A DNA stretch of 43,359 bases from Myxococcales bacterium (GCA_012514535.1 JAAZAA010000384.1:1-43359); one strand, 5' to 3'; counted from the first letter of the stretch, positions 18,219 to 27,350 are shown. Numbers and translations: made by a program. The notes: generated by a model from the letters alone, not told the origin.

Positions 18219-19763
18219 ATGCGTTTAGGCATCGATTTCGGCACGACGCGCACCGTGGTGGCAGCCGTGCACCGCGGACGTTACCCGGTGGTGAGCTTCG
18301 AATCTCCGGATGGATTTTCGGACTACCTCCCCGGCATGGCGAGCCTGCATCCAGGGGGCATTCGCTTCGGGGCGGAAGCCTCACGCGATCCATCCGTGCC
18401 GATCCTGCGGTCCGTGAAGGCTGCCATCACCGGGGTGGCGCCCGACGAGCCCGTGCGTGGTTGGCCGGCCGTCGACATGTCCGCGCTCCAGCTGACGACG
18501 GAGTACCTGCGCTTCGTTCGGCAGATGTTGGTCGAGCGGAGCAACCTCGAGGTGTCTCCTCTCGATCCCCTGGAGGTCATGGTGGCCGTGCCAGCGAACG
18601 CGAGCACCCGTCAGCGTTACCTCACCATCGAGGCGTTCCAGCGCGCGGGATTCCAGGTCCTCGGGCTGTTGAACGAGCCCACGGCCGCGGCGATCGAGTA
18701 CGCGAAGAACTCCCTGGGTGTGCTCAGTCGCCGGAGCCCCAAGCGCTACGTGGTCGTCTACGACATGGGCGGCGGGACCTTCGACACCGCGGCCGTGTCC
18801 CTGGTCGACCGGCGCTTCGAGCTCCTGGCCTCGGAGGGCATCGCTCGGTTGGGAGGAAACGACTTCGACGCGTTGATCGCCGACCTCACCCTCGAGGCCG
18901 CTGGCGTCGCGCGCCCGGAGCTCTCGGACAACGCGTGGGCCCACCTGCTCGAGCGGTGTCGCTTGGCCAAGGAGACCCTCACCCCTGCTTCCCGCAAGCT
19001 CTTCGTCGACGTGGCCGATCTGCTGCCCTGCGGCTCGGTCGTGATCGAGGCGGCGCGGCTCTACGACATCGCCACGCCCCTCGTCGAGCAGACCATCGAG
19101 CTCATGGACCGGCTCTTCGGGGAGCTGGTTCATCACGGCGTCGATCCCGGCAACTCCCGGGAGCTCGGGGCCGTCTACCTCGTCGGCGGGAGCGTCCAGT
19201 TCCCCGCGGTGACTCGCCTGTTGAAGCAGCGCTTCAAGCGGAAGCTGCTCCTGGCGCCCCAGCCGCACGCGGCCACTGCGGTCGGGCTCGCGATCGCGGC
19301 GGACGCGGACGCGGGCGTGTACGTGCGCGAGGCGCCGACGCGGCACTTCGGCGTCTGGCGCGAGGCCGAAGCCGGGCGAGAGAAGATCTTCGATCCCATC
19401 ATCCAGAAACGGCTCGGGGCTTCCCTGGAGGGCTCGGTCATCGCTCAACGCACCTATCGACCGGTGCACTCCGTGGGGCGCTTGCGCTTCGTCGAGTGTG
19501 GAGGCCTCGACGACGCCGCGCAGCCGACCGGCGATCTGACCCCCTGGGGCAATGTGCTCTTCCCCTACGATCCGGCTTTGCTGGACTGCTCGGAGCTCGA
19601 GCGACACTGTCCGGAGCGCAACGAAGGGCTGGCCAGCGAAGAGATCGTGGAGACCTATGAGTACGGCGTGACCGGCGTCATCCGGGTGCACATCGAGAAC
19701 CGCACCAGCGGATACTCGCGATCCTACGTGCTGGGCGAGTGTGTGGGGGAGGGGGTCGCCTGA
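18219..19763 (+). CDS. Hsp70/DnaK-like ATPase, shortened C-terminus
   Basis: This 514-residue protein has the Hsp70 nucleotide-binding domain: IDFGTTRTVVA at residues 5-15, NEPTAAAIEYAKN at ~152-164, YDMGGGTFDTAAV at ~181-193 and VYLVGGSVQFPAVTRL near 320. After about residue 370 come ~145 residues rather than the ~250 of DnaK; the alpha-helical lid is missing, and a beta-rich remnant with Cys residues (FVECGG, LLDCSELERHCPE) ends the protein. It stands alone, with no grpE or dnaJ nearby, so a specialised chaperone or regulatory ATPase is more likely than the housekeeping DnaK. A TACCAT hexamer lies 12 bases before the ATG and no Shine-Dalgarno is visible. Confidence 0.88.
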   Translation: MRLGIDFGTTRTVVAAVHRGRYPVVSFESPDGFSDYLPGMASLHPGGIRFGAEASRDPSVPILRSVKAAITGVAPDEPVRGWPAVDMSALQLTTEYLRFVRQMLVERSNLEVSPLDPLEVMVAVPANASTRQRYLTIEAFQRAGFQVLGLLNEPTAAAIEYAKNSLGVLSRRSPKRYVVVYDMGGGTFDTAAVSLVDRRFELLASEGIARLGGNDFDALIADLTLEAAGVARPELSDNAWAHLLERCRLAKETLTPASRKLFVDVADLLPCGSVVIEAARLYDIATPLVEQTIELMDRLFGELVHHGVDPGNSRELGAVYLVGGSVQFPAVTRLLKQRFKRKLLLAPQPHAATAVGLAIAADADAGVYVREAPTRHFGVWREAEAGREKIFDPIIQKRLGASLEGSVIAQRTYRPVHSVGRLRFVECGGLDDAAQPTGDLTPWGNVLFPYDPALLDCSELERHCPERNEGLASEEIVETYEYGVTGVIRVHIENRTSGYSRSYVLGECVGEGVA

Positions 19764-19768
19764 GGCGA
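19754..19768. terminator. Short perfect hairpin around the Hsp70-like stop codon
   Basis: GTCGCC (19754-19759) and GGCGAC (19763-19768) form a six-base-pair stem whose three-base loop is the TGA stop codon. The convergent histidine kinase gene ends 15 bases further on. There is no U-tract, so a role in ending transcription is uncertain. Confidence 0.3.
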
Positions 19769-19783
19769 CAGGTCACGGCGCGG

Positions 19784-22039
19784 TCACAGCGTCGTGGTGA
19801 GGCGGGGCTCCTGGCGCGACGGCAACCAGGCCGAGGCGATGAGCCCGCCGCCCTCCCGGTTCGCCAGGGTGAGCCGCCCGCGGTGGGCTTCGACGATCTC
19901 CCGGGCCAGGGCCAGGCCGACTCCGGTCCCGGTGCGTTTGGTAGAGTAGAACGGCAGCGTCGCTTGCTCGAGCACGGCGCTGCTCATGCCCGTGCCGCGA
20001 TCCATCACGTCCACGCGCGTGCCATCCCCTTCGTCGACGACGCGCAAGCGCACCTCCCGCGCCGGACCACCCGCCTCGTGGGCGTTCTTGAGCAGGTTGA
20101 GGAGGACCCGCTCCATCTGCGCCGGATCGAAGTAACCCGGGCGCGTCGGGAGCTCCCCCTCGAGCTGGACCTCGATCTGCGCGCGGATCCCCTCGATGAA
20201 GTGCCCCCAATCGACGTCCTGACGTGTGGGGCGCGGCAGGCGCGCGACGCTCCGGTAGCTCTCGAGGAAGGTGAGCAGGTGTTGGGTCCGCTCGGAGATC
20301 GTCGTGAAGATCCTGTCGAGCTGCTCCCGGCGATCGGTGCTCGCCGCCAAGGTGCGCGCGGAGGAGACGAGGGAGGTGATCGGCGCCAAGGAGTTGTTCA
20401 GCTCGTGGCTCAGCACGCGGATCAGCTTCTTCCAGTGCTCGACCTCTTGTCGACGCAGCTCCTGGGTGACGGGGCGCAGCATGTAGAGCGCGTGCAGGCG
20501 GCCCTCGATGGTGAGCTCGCGCATGCTGACGAGCAGGGTGTCGCCGACCCCGTCTTCGCCCTGCGCCACGACCGTGTCCTGGCCGTCGATGAGGGCCTCG
20601 CGGAGCTCGGGCGACAGCTCGGCGAAGACGTCCGTGACGTGGGCGCCCTCGAGGGAGCGAGAGGTCTTGAGGAGGCGCGCGGCGGCGGGGTTGGCGTAGA
20701 CGACCCGCAGACGATCGTTGACGAAGAGAACGGCGGCCGGGTCCGTCTCCATCGCCGCCGAGAGGGGCTGCAGCGAGCGCGCGAGGCGGTCCAGTCTGCG
20801 TGAGACGAGCAGCGACTGGCGACGCAGGCGCAGCGTCCACTGGCCGAGGAGCGCGAAGCCGATGGTGGCGATGAGCATCAACGCCACGAGGAGGAGCGCG
20901 GCCTTGCGCACCATCAACGTGGAGGCGAAGGCGTCCGAGGCGGACACCTCGGCGGCCACCCCGATGTCGTAGTCTTCCAGCCACGTCCAGGCGCCGACCA
21001 CCTCACGACCCAGGTAGTTGCGGTAGCCCTCCACGTTCGACCCCGAACGGCCCGAGGTGGCCTCCCGGGCCATCAGGGTCAGCGGTCGATCGGCGGGCGG
21101 CCGCGCTCCGCCGTCGCGGGCGTCGGCGGGCCCACCGGGATCGACGAGCCGCAGCTGCAGGGCGGTGTGGTCGATCCCCTCGGGGAGCAGACCGGCGCGG
21201 ACCACGTCCGCGGTGAAGCGACTCTCCGTGAGCATGAGCCCATCGCGGTTGAACGCGTACACCTCGCCGGTCTCACCCCAGGTTCCCTCCCCGAACTGCC
21301 GGGCGAGCCGGCGGGGATCGAAGGACAGTAAGAGCGCGGAGCCGGGGCGCGTGGGCAGGCGCGCCGCCGCGAGCACGTAGCGCCGGAGGGGAGCTTCCTC
21401 CGGGACCGCGAAGACGGGGGGGACGGGGCCTGTGCTCGTGCTCTCGGCGTGCGCGAGCCCCTCGATCGCCGGGTGTGTGCTCAGGTCACGTCCCAGGGTG
21501 GAGGGAGCCGAGCTCTCCAAGACGATGCCATCGGCGCTGACCAGGAAGTAGTGCTCGAAGGCCCCCGCCTGGCGCAGGGCGCTCATCCGCGCGGCGAAGG
21601 CGCTCTCCTGGTCAGCGGCGCCGTCGGCCCGGAGCACCATCGTGGCGGCCTCCACGATGGGCGCGGAATCCGCCAGATCCCGCGCCATCGTCTGACGTCC
21701 TTGGAGCCACGTGCGCGCCACGCGCACGTTCGCGTCGAGGATGGCCTCGAGTTGCTCGTGCATGCCGAGGCGCAGGCGCTGATCGACGGCGTCGTAGGTG
21801 AGCCAGCTGATGACGGCGAAGGTCGTCAGCAGCGTCACCGCGAGGGCCGCTCGCGCGCGCCGAACGCGCCGAGGCTCTCCCGTCGGGCCCTGGGGCCCGT
21901 AGGAGCCGATCAGGGTGTCGTAGCCGTACTCCGGTGGGCCTGGCCCCCCCCGTGGCGCCCCCGTCGGCGCTCCCCGCGGCATGTCCCCCCCGCGATCGCC
22001 GTCGTGATCCGCGCGCGCAGGCCCTGGCGTCGTGGTCAT
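19784..22039 (-). CDS. Membrane sensor histidine kinase (PAS, NtrY-like)
   Basis: This 751-residue sensor autophosphorylates and would pass phosphate to the response regulator encoded just upstream. A Gly/Pro-rich cytoplasmic leader (~60 residues) precedes a transmembrane helix at ~63-82. A ~290-residue periplasmic sensor region of the Cache kind follows, then a second transmembrane helix near 385-402 and a PAS domain (AVLFVNDRLRVVYANPAAARLL). The HisKA box is LSHELNNSLAPI, as in NtrY-like kinases. The ATPase domain has NLLKNAHEAGG, DRGTGM and YSTKRTGTGVGLALA. The start codon overlaps the regulator stop as ATGA, so the pair is translationally coupled. The long leader is unusual. The sensed signal cannot be read from sequence. 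Confidence 0.93.
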   Translation of the reverse strand: MTTTPGPARADHDGDRGGDMPRGAPTGAPRGGPGPPEYGYDTLIGSYGPQGPTGEPRRVRRARAALAVTLLTTFAVISWLTYDAVDQRLRLGMHEQLEAILDANVRVARTWLQGRQTMARDLADSAPIVEAATMVLRADGAADQESAFAARMSALRQAGAFEHYFLVSADGIVLESSAPSTLGRDLSTHPAIEGLAHAESTSTGPVPPVFAVPEEAPLRRYVLAAARLPTRPGSALLLSFDPRRLARQFGEGTWGETGEVYAFNRDGLMLTESRFTADVVRAGLLPEGIDHTALQLRLVDPGGPADARDGGARPPADRPLTLMAREATSGRSGSNVEGYRNYLGREVVGAWTWLEDYDIGVAAEVSASDAFASTLMVRKAALLLVALMLIATIGFALLGQWTLRLRRQSLLVSRRLDRLARSLQPLSAAMETDPAAVLFVNDRLRVVYANPAAARLLKTSRSLEGAHVTDVFAELSPELREALIDGQDTVVAQGEDGVGDTLLVSMRELTIEGRLHALYMLRPVTQELRRQEVEHWKKLIRVLSHELNNSLAPITSLVSSARTLAASTDRREQLDRIFTTISERTQHLLTFLESYRSVARLPRPTRQDVDWGHFIEGIRAQIEVQLEGELPTRPGYFDPAQMERVLLNLLKNAHEAGGPAREVRLRVVDEGDGTRVDVMDRGTGMSSAVLEQATLPFYSTKRTGTGVGLALAREIVEAHRGRLTLANREGGGLIASAWLPSRQEPRLTTTL

Positions 22040-23466
22040 CCGCGGGAGGTCATCCGTCGTTCCACCGCGATGCCCAGGCGGCTCATCCGGCGGTACAGGG
22101 CTTGCCGGCTGAGCCCCAGCTCCGCGGCGGCCCGGCTGATCACCCCGCGCGCTGCGGCGAGGGCCTCCTCGATCTCGCGCTTCTCGGGATCGGAGCTCTC
22201 CTGGGCGGAGTCGCTGCCCGCTGGCGCGGGAACGTAGCGCTCGGGCCGATGCGGGGCGGCGGCTTCGTCGAGGCCGAGGTCATGGGCGCTGATGAGGGGG
22301 CCGGGGCCGATCAACGAGGCGCGCTGCATGCGGTTCTGCAGCTCGCGCACGTTGCCGGGCCACTCGTGGGCCATGAGGGCGTCCCGCGCTTCCTCGCTCA
22401 GCTGCTTGACGCGACCGTCAGGCCCCGGGAAGCGAGGCAGCATCCACTCGGCGAGGGGGAGGATGTCGTCCGGGCGATCCTTCAGCGGGGGCACGTGGAT
22501 CTCGATGACCGCGAGCCGGAAATAGAGGTCTTCTCGGAAGGTCCCCTGGCGGATGTCCGCCTTCAAATCGGCGTTGGTCGCGCTGATGATGCGGACGTCG
22601 CTCTGCTGGGTACGGTTGCTGCCCAGGCGCTCGAATTCCCCCGTCTGGAGGACTCGCAGCAGCTTCATCTGCCCCTTGGCGCTCAGGTTGCCGATCTCGT
22701 CGAGGAACAGCGTGCCCCCGTTCGCTTCTTCGAAGCGGCCCGCCCTCCGCGTCTTCGCGCCTGTATAAGCGCCGGGCTCCGCCCCGAAGAGCTCCGCCTC
22801 GAGGAGCTCGTCCGGCAGGCCTCCCGCGTTCACCGTGAGGAACGGTCGATCCCTCCGCCGGGAGTTCGCCTGGATGACCTGCGCGATCTTCTCCTTCCCC
22901 GCGCCGTTCGGGCCCGTGATCAGGATCGCCGCGTCGCTGGCGGCCACGTTCGTCGCCAGCGTCAACACCTGGTGCATCTGCGGGCTTGCGTAGACGATGC
23001 CGCACAGATCGTACGTCTCCGCCAGGCGACGTCGCGACCGATCGTCCTGGGCGCGGAGGCGTTTGTTCTCGAGGCGCAGTTGGCGCACGCGGAGGAGGCG
23101 TCGCACGCTGTTCACGAGCTTTTCGTCATCCCAGGGCTTGCCGAAGTAGTCCTCCGCGCCCTCCTTGACGAGCTGGACGGCGGACTCCAGGGACGTCCAG
23201 GCGGTCATCACCAGGACGGGCAGATCGGGGTCGTGCTCGTGGATGCGGCGGAACAGGTCGACCCCCTCCTGGCCGCTCGTGGTGTCCGCCGTGAAGTTCA
23301 TGTCCTGCAGAACCACACCGATGTTGTCGGTGCGGATCGCCGCGAGCGCCGCGCCGGGGCTGTGCACCGCGCGGGCAGGGATGCCGTGAACCTCGAACAA
23401 CACGCTCAGAGCGGTGCACACGGGCACCTGATCATCGACGATGAGGACCTTTGCCTGGTCCGCCAT
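22036..23466 (-). CDS. NtrC-family sigma-54-dependent response regulator
   Basis: This is a transcription activator of 476 residues. The N-terminal receiver has D11/D12, phosphoacceptor D55, T88 and K110. The AAA+ domain has Walker A GPNGAGKE (185-192), the sigma-54 contact loop GAYTGA (232-237, Tyr for the usual Phe), Walker B GTLFLDE (251-257) and REDLYFRL. The C-terminus is a Fis-type helix-turn-helix (ISRAAAELGLSRQALYRRM). A GGAGGAGG Shine-Dalgarno at 23471-23478 sets the ATG at 23466. It is coupled by ATGA overlap to the histidine kinase, forming an NtrX/NtrY-like pair, and lies 80 bases downstream of the M48 peptidase gene. Its targets are unknown; no -24/-12 site was seen just upstream. 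Confidence 0.95.
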   Translation of the reverse strand: MADQAKVLIVDDQVPVCTALSVLFEVHGIPARAVHSPGAALAAIRTDNIGVVLQDMNFTADTTSGQEGVDLFRRIHEHDPDLPVLVMTAWTSLESAVQLVKEGAEDYFGKPWDDEKLVNSVRRLLRVRQLRLENKRLRAQDDRSRRRLAETYDLCGIVYASPQMHQVLTLATNVAASDAAILITGPNGAGKEKIAQVIQANSRRRDRPFLTVNAGGLPDELLEAELFGAEPGAYTGAKTRRAGRFEEANGGTLFLDEIGNLSAKGQMKLLRVLQTGEFERLGSNRTQQSDVRIISATNADLKADIRQGTFREDLYFRLAVIEIHVPPLKDRPDDILPLAEWMLPRFPGPDGRVKQLSEEARDALMAHEWPGNVRELQNRMQRASLIGPGPLISAHDLGLDEAAAPHRPERYVPAPAGSDSAQESSDPEKREIEEALAAARGVISRAAAELGLSRQALYRRMSRLGIAVERRMTSRG

Positions 23467-23546
23467 GAAGCCTCCTCCGAGACCACTATGCAGCCTCCCG
23501 CCGCGGCGAGCCAGCCTGGGGGAGCCGACGTGGCGTCGCCGCGCGA

Positions 23547-25538
23547 TCAGGCGAGCGGGCGGGCCACCGGAGGGGCGGCAGGTTCGTCCACCTGGAGCCG
23601 CAGGGGGAGGGGAGTCCCCAGGGCATCGGCGATGGCACGGATGAGCTCGGCTTCCTGACTCAGGACCTGCCCGTCTGCGAGCACCACCCGAGAGCAGGCG
23701 TCGATCAGGGCGCGTTTGAGGAGGGGCCCGGCTTCTTCGAGGCGGTCCAGGGCGGCCCCGACGGCCCCGAGCCCGCAGTGCGCCTCCGAGCGCAGGGTGA
23801 GGCGCAGCCCGGGCTCCTGCGCCTGGAGCGCCGCAGCGCCCGCGCCGAAGGCCACCGTCAGCGCCGCCGCGTCTCCGCGCGAGCCCACGCGCGCGAGGGC
23901 CGAGAGCAGGATCTCTGCCGCGTCGCTCACGTCCCGTAGGCGCGTGAAGCGCACCTGAGGCCGCGGCCGGCGTCGGAAGTAGATGTCGAGGTGCCGGGCG
24001 AGGATCTTCTCGAGGGTGAACTCGAACAGATCGATTCGATGGTCGCTCTCCACGACGGCGCGCATCCGCTCCCGAAACGTGTCGTACTCGCGGGGGCTCA
24101 GGCGTCGCAGGGCGGGCATCGCCAGGTCGATGAGGACGAGCTTCTTCTGCGAGGAGAGCTCCCCCATCTGCTCCTGTCGGACCGAGGCGGCCTTGGCGGT
24201 GCCGTCATCCTCGATGCCCTCCAGGAGGCGCACCTGCTCGTCGCGCAGCGCAGGATCCCGGGACAACAGGAGCGCGAGCAGCGTCGCCTGAGCGCCCGCC
24301 GGCCGTCGCACGCCCTCGACCCAGGCCTCCGGGAGCTCCGCGTGGAGCCGGGCGGCGTCGGCGATTTGGGTGTCCGTGGGTTCGCGGAAGGCGGGGATGG
24401 CGGAGACCGGGGCGCTCGCGGCCCCGGGGGCGAAGCCGGCGACCGCCGCCGCGGCGGAGCTCCGCCCGACGGCGGGGCCTCGGCTCGGTTCACGGCGCCG
24501 GCGTGAGGGCCCTTCGTCTTCCTCGTCGGGGGCCAGATAGCGACCGTCCCAGTGCGGATCGATGGCGCGGATGCGGGCTGGCAGGGGCGGATGAGTCGCC
24601 ATGGCGGAGCCCAGGGCGCGCACCATGCCGTCGGCGAAGAACATGTGGCTCGCCTCTTCCGCGTGGGGATCCTGGATGCGGCTGCCCTCGGTGAGCCCGC
24701 CGATCTTCTTCAGGGCTCCAGCGATCCCGTCCGGCATGCGCGTGAACTGGACCGCCGAGGCGTCCGCGAGGAACTCCCGCTGTCGCGACACGGCCGCCTG
24801 GATCAGACGCGCGAAGAAGGCCCCGATGCTCCCAATCACGAGCAGCCCCACGCCGAACAGCACGACCGCCGTGCCCGCGTCCTTGCGGTTGCTCGAGGAG
24901 TAGGCTCCCGAGCGCAGGATGATCCGCCCGAGGATGGTCAGCATGACGATGCCGAAGAGCAGCCCCATCAGGCGGATGTTGAGGCGCATGTCGCCGTTCA
25001 ACACGTGGCTGAACTCGTGGGCGATCACCCCTTGGAGCTCGTCACGGGACAGGCGGCGCATGCAGCCACGGGTCACGCCGATGACGGCGTCGCTGGGGGA
25101 ATACCCGGCGGCGAAGGCGTTGATGCCCTCCTCGTGCTCGAGCAGGTAGACGTCCGGGACGGGGGTGCCCGACGCGATCGCCATCTCTTCGACGACGTTC
25201 AGCAGGCGCCGCTCCTCCGGATCCGTGGTGTCGGTGCTGATCCGCCGCCCGCCGAGCTCCTGGGCCACCCGCGCCCCCCCCGAGGCGAGCTGGAGCACCT
25301 TGAAGCCGCTCCCGAGGAGGATCACCGCCAGGGAGCCCACCGCCGCGATCAGCAGCAGGGTGGGCTGCCAGGGATTGAAGACCACGACCCCCTCGGGCGA
25401 GGGCTCACCGGCGAACGTCGTGATGGCGAGGAGCAGCCCGTAGACGGCGACGACGATGCCCAGGATCGCCAGGACGAAATAGAACACCAGGAGCTTGGTT
25501 CGCTTGCGAGCGACCTCCTGAGCTTCGAAGAAATCCAT
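23547..25538 (-). CDS. M48 family zinc metallopeptidase (HtpX-like) with long C-terminal extension
   Basis: This is a membrane metalloprotease of 663 residues, against about 290 for HtpX. Two N-terminal transmembrane helices (~15-41, ~60-78) precede the catalytic motif AHEFSHVLNGD (zinc ligands H174 and H178, catalytic E175); further hydrophobic segments follow, with the third-ligand motif QREFLADASAVQF. After about residue 330 comes a ~330-residue cytosolic extension. Its last part (LIDACSRVVLADGQVLSQEAELIRAIADALG) has the helical ADG-x-E-x-L pattern of TerB-like domains. LemA is encoded 57 bases upstream; LemA/M48 pairs are common in bacteria and are thought to work in envelope quality control. 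The two-component genes follow 80 bases downstream. The peptidase call is firm, the TerB resemblance is by eye. Confidence 0.92.
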   Translation of the reverse strand: MDFFEAQEVARKRTKLLVFYFVLAILGIVVAVYGLLLAITTFAGEPSPEGVVVFNPWQPTLLLIAAVGSLAVILLGSGFKVLQLASGGARVAQELGGRRISTDTTDPEERRLLNVVEEMAIASGTPVPDVYLLEHEEGINAFAAGYSPSDAVIGVTRGCMRRLSRDELQGVIAHEFSHVLNGDMRLNIRLMGLLFGIVMLTILGRIILRSGAYSSSNRKDAGTAVVLFGVGLLVIGSIGAFFARLIQAAVSRQREFLADASAVQFTRMPDGIAGALKKIGGLTEGSRIQDPHAEEASHMFFADGMVRALGSAMATHPPLPARIRAIDPHWDGRYLAPDEEDEGPSRRRREPSRGPAVGRSSAAAAVAGFAPGAASAPVSAIPAFREPTDTQIADAARLHAELPEAWVEGVRRPAGAQATLLALLLSRDPALRDEQVRLLEGIEDDGTAKAASVRQEQMGELSSQKKLVLIDLAMPALRRLSPREYDTFRERMRAVVESDHRIDLFEFTLEKILARHLDIYFRRRPRPQVRFTRLRDVSDAAEILLSALARVGSRGDAAALTVAFGAGAAALQAQEPGLRLTLRSEAHCGLGAVGAALDRLEEAGPLLKRALIDACSRVVLADGQVLSQEAELIRAIADALGTPLPLRLQVDEPAAPPVARPLA

Positions 25539-25595
25539 CGAGGACGGCCTTGTCAGCGACGCCGAGGGCTCCCCAGGCGCGCGAGCTCCTGACGA

Positions 25596-26198
25596 TCAGC
25601 TGAAGCTGACCTTGACGTTCTGGCGCTCCTGCTCCGACTGAACCTCGAACAGCGCCGCCTCCGCGAAGTTGAACATCCCCGCGATGATGCTGGACGGGAA
25701 GACCTCCCGCTTGTTGTTGTAGTGCATCACGGCGTCGTTGTAGGCCTGTCGGGCGAACGCGATCTTGTTCTCGGTCGACGTCAGTTCCTCGGTGAGCTGC
25801 ATCATGTTCTGGTTGGCCTTGAGGTCGGGATAGCCCTCCTGCAGGGCGAAGAGTCGACCCAAGGTGCCCGTGAGGCCCGCCTCAGCGCTCATGAGGCTCT
25901 GCATTGCGCCGACGTCCCCGGGGTTCGAGGCCGCCCGCTGCCGGGCGTCCGCGGCCTGGCTGCGCGCAGCGATGACCGCTTCGAGGGTCTCGCGCTCGTG
26001 CTTCATGTAGCCCTTCGCCGTCTCCACGAGGTTCGGGATGAGGTCGTAGCGACGCTTGAGCTGCACGTCGATCTGCGAGAACGCGTTCTTGTAGCGGTTC
26101 CGGAGCCGCACGAGGGAGTTGTACAGACCCACCACCCATCCGACGACGAGCAGCGCCAGGACGAGGAGGACGACGAGGGCGATGAGGAGTGTTGTCAT
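25596..26198 (-). CDS. lemA: LemA family protein
   Basis: This is a 200-residue protein with one N-terminal membrane anchor (LLIALVVLLVLALLVVGWVV, residues ~4-24) followed by the helical LemA domain. Family marks are YNSLVRLRNRYKNAFSQIDVQLKRRYDLIPNLVE, VIAARS and AYNDAVMHYNNKREVFPSSIIAG. LemA proteins are anchored, with most of the chain outside the cytoplasmic membrane or facing it; their molecular role is poorly understood. The gene is immediately upstream of the M48 peptidase on the same strand, the usual arrangement. A purine-rich GGAAGG lies about 14 bases before the ATG. The 291-base region upstream has a hairpin but no gene. Confidence 0.95.
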   Translation of the reverse strand: MTTLLIALVVLLVLALLVVGWVVGLYNSLVRLRNRYKNAFSQIDVQLKRRYDLIPNLVETAKGYMKHERETLEAVIAARSQAADARQRAASNPGDVGAMQSLMSAEAGLTGTLGRLFALQEGYPDLKANQNMMQLTEELTSTENKIAFARQAYNDAVMHYNNKREVFPSSIIAGMFNFAEAALFEVQSEQERQNVKVSFS

Positions 26199-26242
26199 GG
26201 ATTTCTTTGCACCACCTTCCCCCTTGCAAACCAGGAGTTCTG

Positions 26243-26267
26243 GGGGGCGTCAAGGTTCATCGCCCCC
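26243..26267. terminator. GC-rich hairpin between methyltransferase and lemA
   Basis: GGGGGCG (26243-26249) and CGCCCCC (26261-26267) form a perfect seven-base-pair stem with an 11-base loop, about 45 bases before the lemA start. On the minus strand it is not followed by a U-tract. It could end the methyltransferase transcript or form part of the lemA leader. The rest of 26199-26489 shows nothing I can name. Confidence 0.3.
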
Positions 26268-26489
26268 GAAAATGGGCTTCGAGCAAGGGGCGCGTCGCTG
26301 ATACGGCAGCCGAGCCGGTCGACCTTCCTCGGGGGCGGCTGCGCGCGACGGAGCTCCGGTCGGTGGGACGCCCCGGGAGCGCCTCCCTGGCGACGTCGCC
26401 GGTTGCATCGATCGTGGCCGGAGTGGCCTCGCTGGTGACCGCCGGCGTCGACCGACGCGAGCTTGGGTCAGCGCGGTCGGGGCGTCGCT

Positions 26490-27344
26490 TCAAGAGTGAC
26501 GCCGAGCGCCGAGCACGAAGAGCTCGGCGTCGTCGTCGTAGGGCTCGCCCGCGAACCCACCGTTGCAGCGGACGACCTCGAAGCCCGCCTCGTCGAGGAG
26601 GAGCACGATTTCCGGGATGAGCAGATAGTCGTGCACCACCTCCTGACGCGCCGCCTCCCGCCCGTGTTCGTCGAGGAAGCGGTAGCTCACCACCAGGCGC
26701 TGCTCGTCCCGTGACCAGCGGCTGTCTTCGAACACGCGCAGGAGGCGTCCGGCCACCTCGAGCTCGGCTACCGGCTCGTCTTGCGCGTCTGGATTCGGAT
26801 CGGGCGGGGCGTGCGCGTCGTCCCCGCCCGCGAGCTCGTCGTCCCCGCCCGCGAGCTCGTCGTCCCCGCCCGCGAGCTCGTCGTCGAGCGGCGCTTCGTC
26901 GTGAAAGGCATCGGCGACGTAGACATCCAGCCAGAGCTCTCCTCCGGGGTTCAGATGCTCCGCCGCCCGCTCGAAGCACGCGAGCGCGCCCCGCATGCCG
27001 CCGAGGCAATAGAGCCCATTGTACGGCAGCAGGATGCGATCGAACGTGCGTCGCAGATCCATGTGCCGCATGTCTCCGGAGCACCAGGTGAGGCGCCGCT
27101 GCAGCTCCGCGGGCTCACGCTGGGTCCTGCTCCGGGCGAGGGCCGCCAAGCTCTCGCTCAGCTCCAGCCCCGTCACCTCGAGGCCGCACGCGGCGAGGGC
27201 CATCGCGATGCGCCCCGCGCCGCTCCCCAGCTCGAGGACGGACGTCGCGCCCGCGCAGACATCCACGTAATGGGCGACGTCCCCCGGGTTGCCGCGGTGG
27301 AGCTGCGAGTAAAGGAGGGCGGGATCGAGAGGCGCAGGGGGCAT
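26490..27344 (-). CDS. SAM-dependent methyltransferase (class I)
   Basis: This is a 284-residue class I methyltransferase. Motif I, VLELGSGAGRIAMALA, is at residues 36-51, followed by the acidic loop LELSES, and the WCSGDMRHMDL/FDRILLPYNGLYCL region; NPGGELWLDVYV is the motif III-like strand. Between this and the C-terminal beta region sits an acidic insert, residues ~150-190, that includes three perfect DDELAGG heptapeptides (154-174) encoded by a 21-bp tandem repeat. The substrate is not evident; the fold resembles small-molecule methyltransferases of the Methyltransf_25 kind. The ATG is preceded by TATAGT six bases upstream and by no Shine-Dalgarno. Confidence 0.88.
   Translation of the reverse strand: MPPAPLDPALLYSQLHRGNPGDVAHYVDVCAGATSVLELGSGAGRIAMALAACGLEVTGLELSESLAALARSRTQREPAELQRRLTWCSGDMRHMDLRRTFDRILLPYNGLYCLGGMRGALACFERAAEHLNPGGELWLDVYVADAFHDEAPLDDELAGGDDELAGGDDELAGGDDAHAPPDPNPDAQDEPVAELEVAGRLLRVFEDSRWSRDEQRLVVSYRFLDEHGREAARQEVVHDYLLIPEIVLLLDEAGFEVVRCNGGFAGEPYDDDAELFVLGARRHS
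26821..26883. repeat. Three perfect copies of a 21-bp tandem repeat inside the methyltransferase
   Basis: Units at 26821-26841, 26842-26862 and 26863-26883 are identical. The unit starts TCCCCGCCCGCGAG and ends CTCGTCG. Being 21 bp it keeps frame and encodes three DDELAGG heptads on the minus strand. Confidence 0.95.
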
Positions 27345-27350
27345 GGCCCC

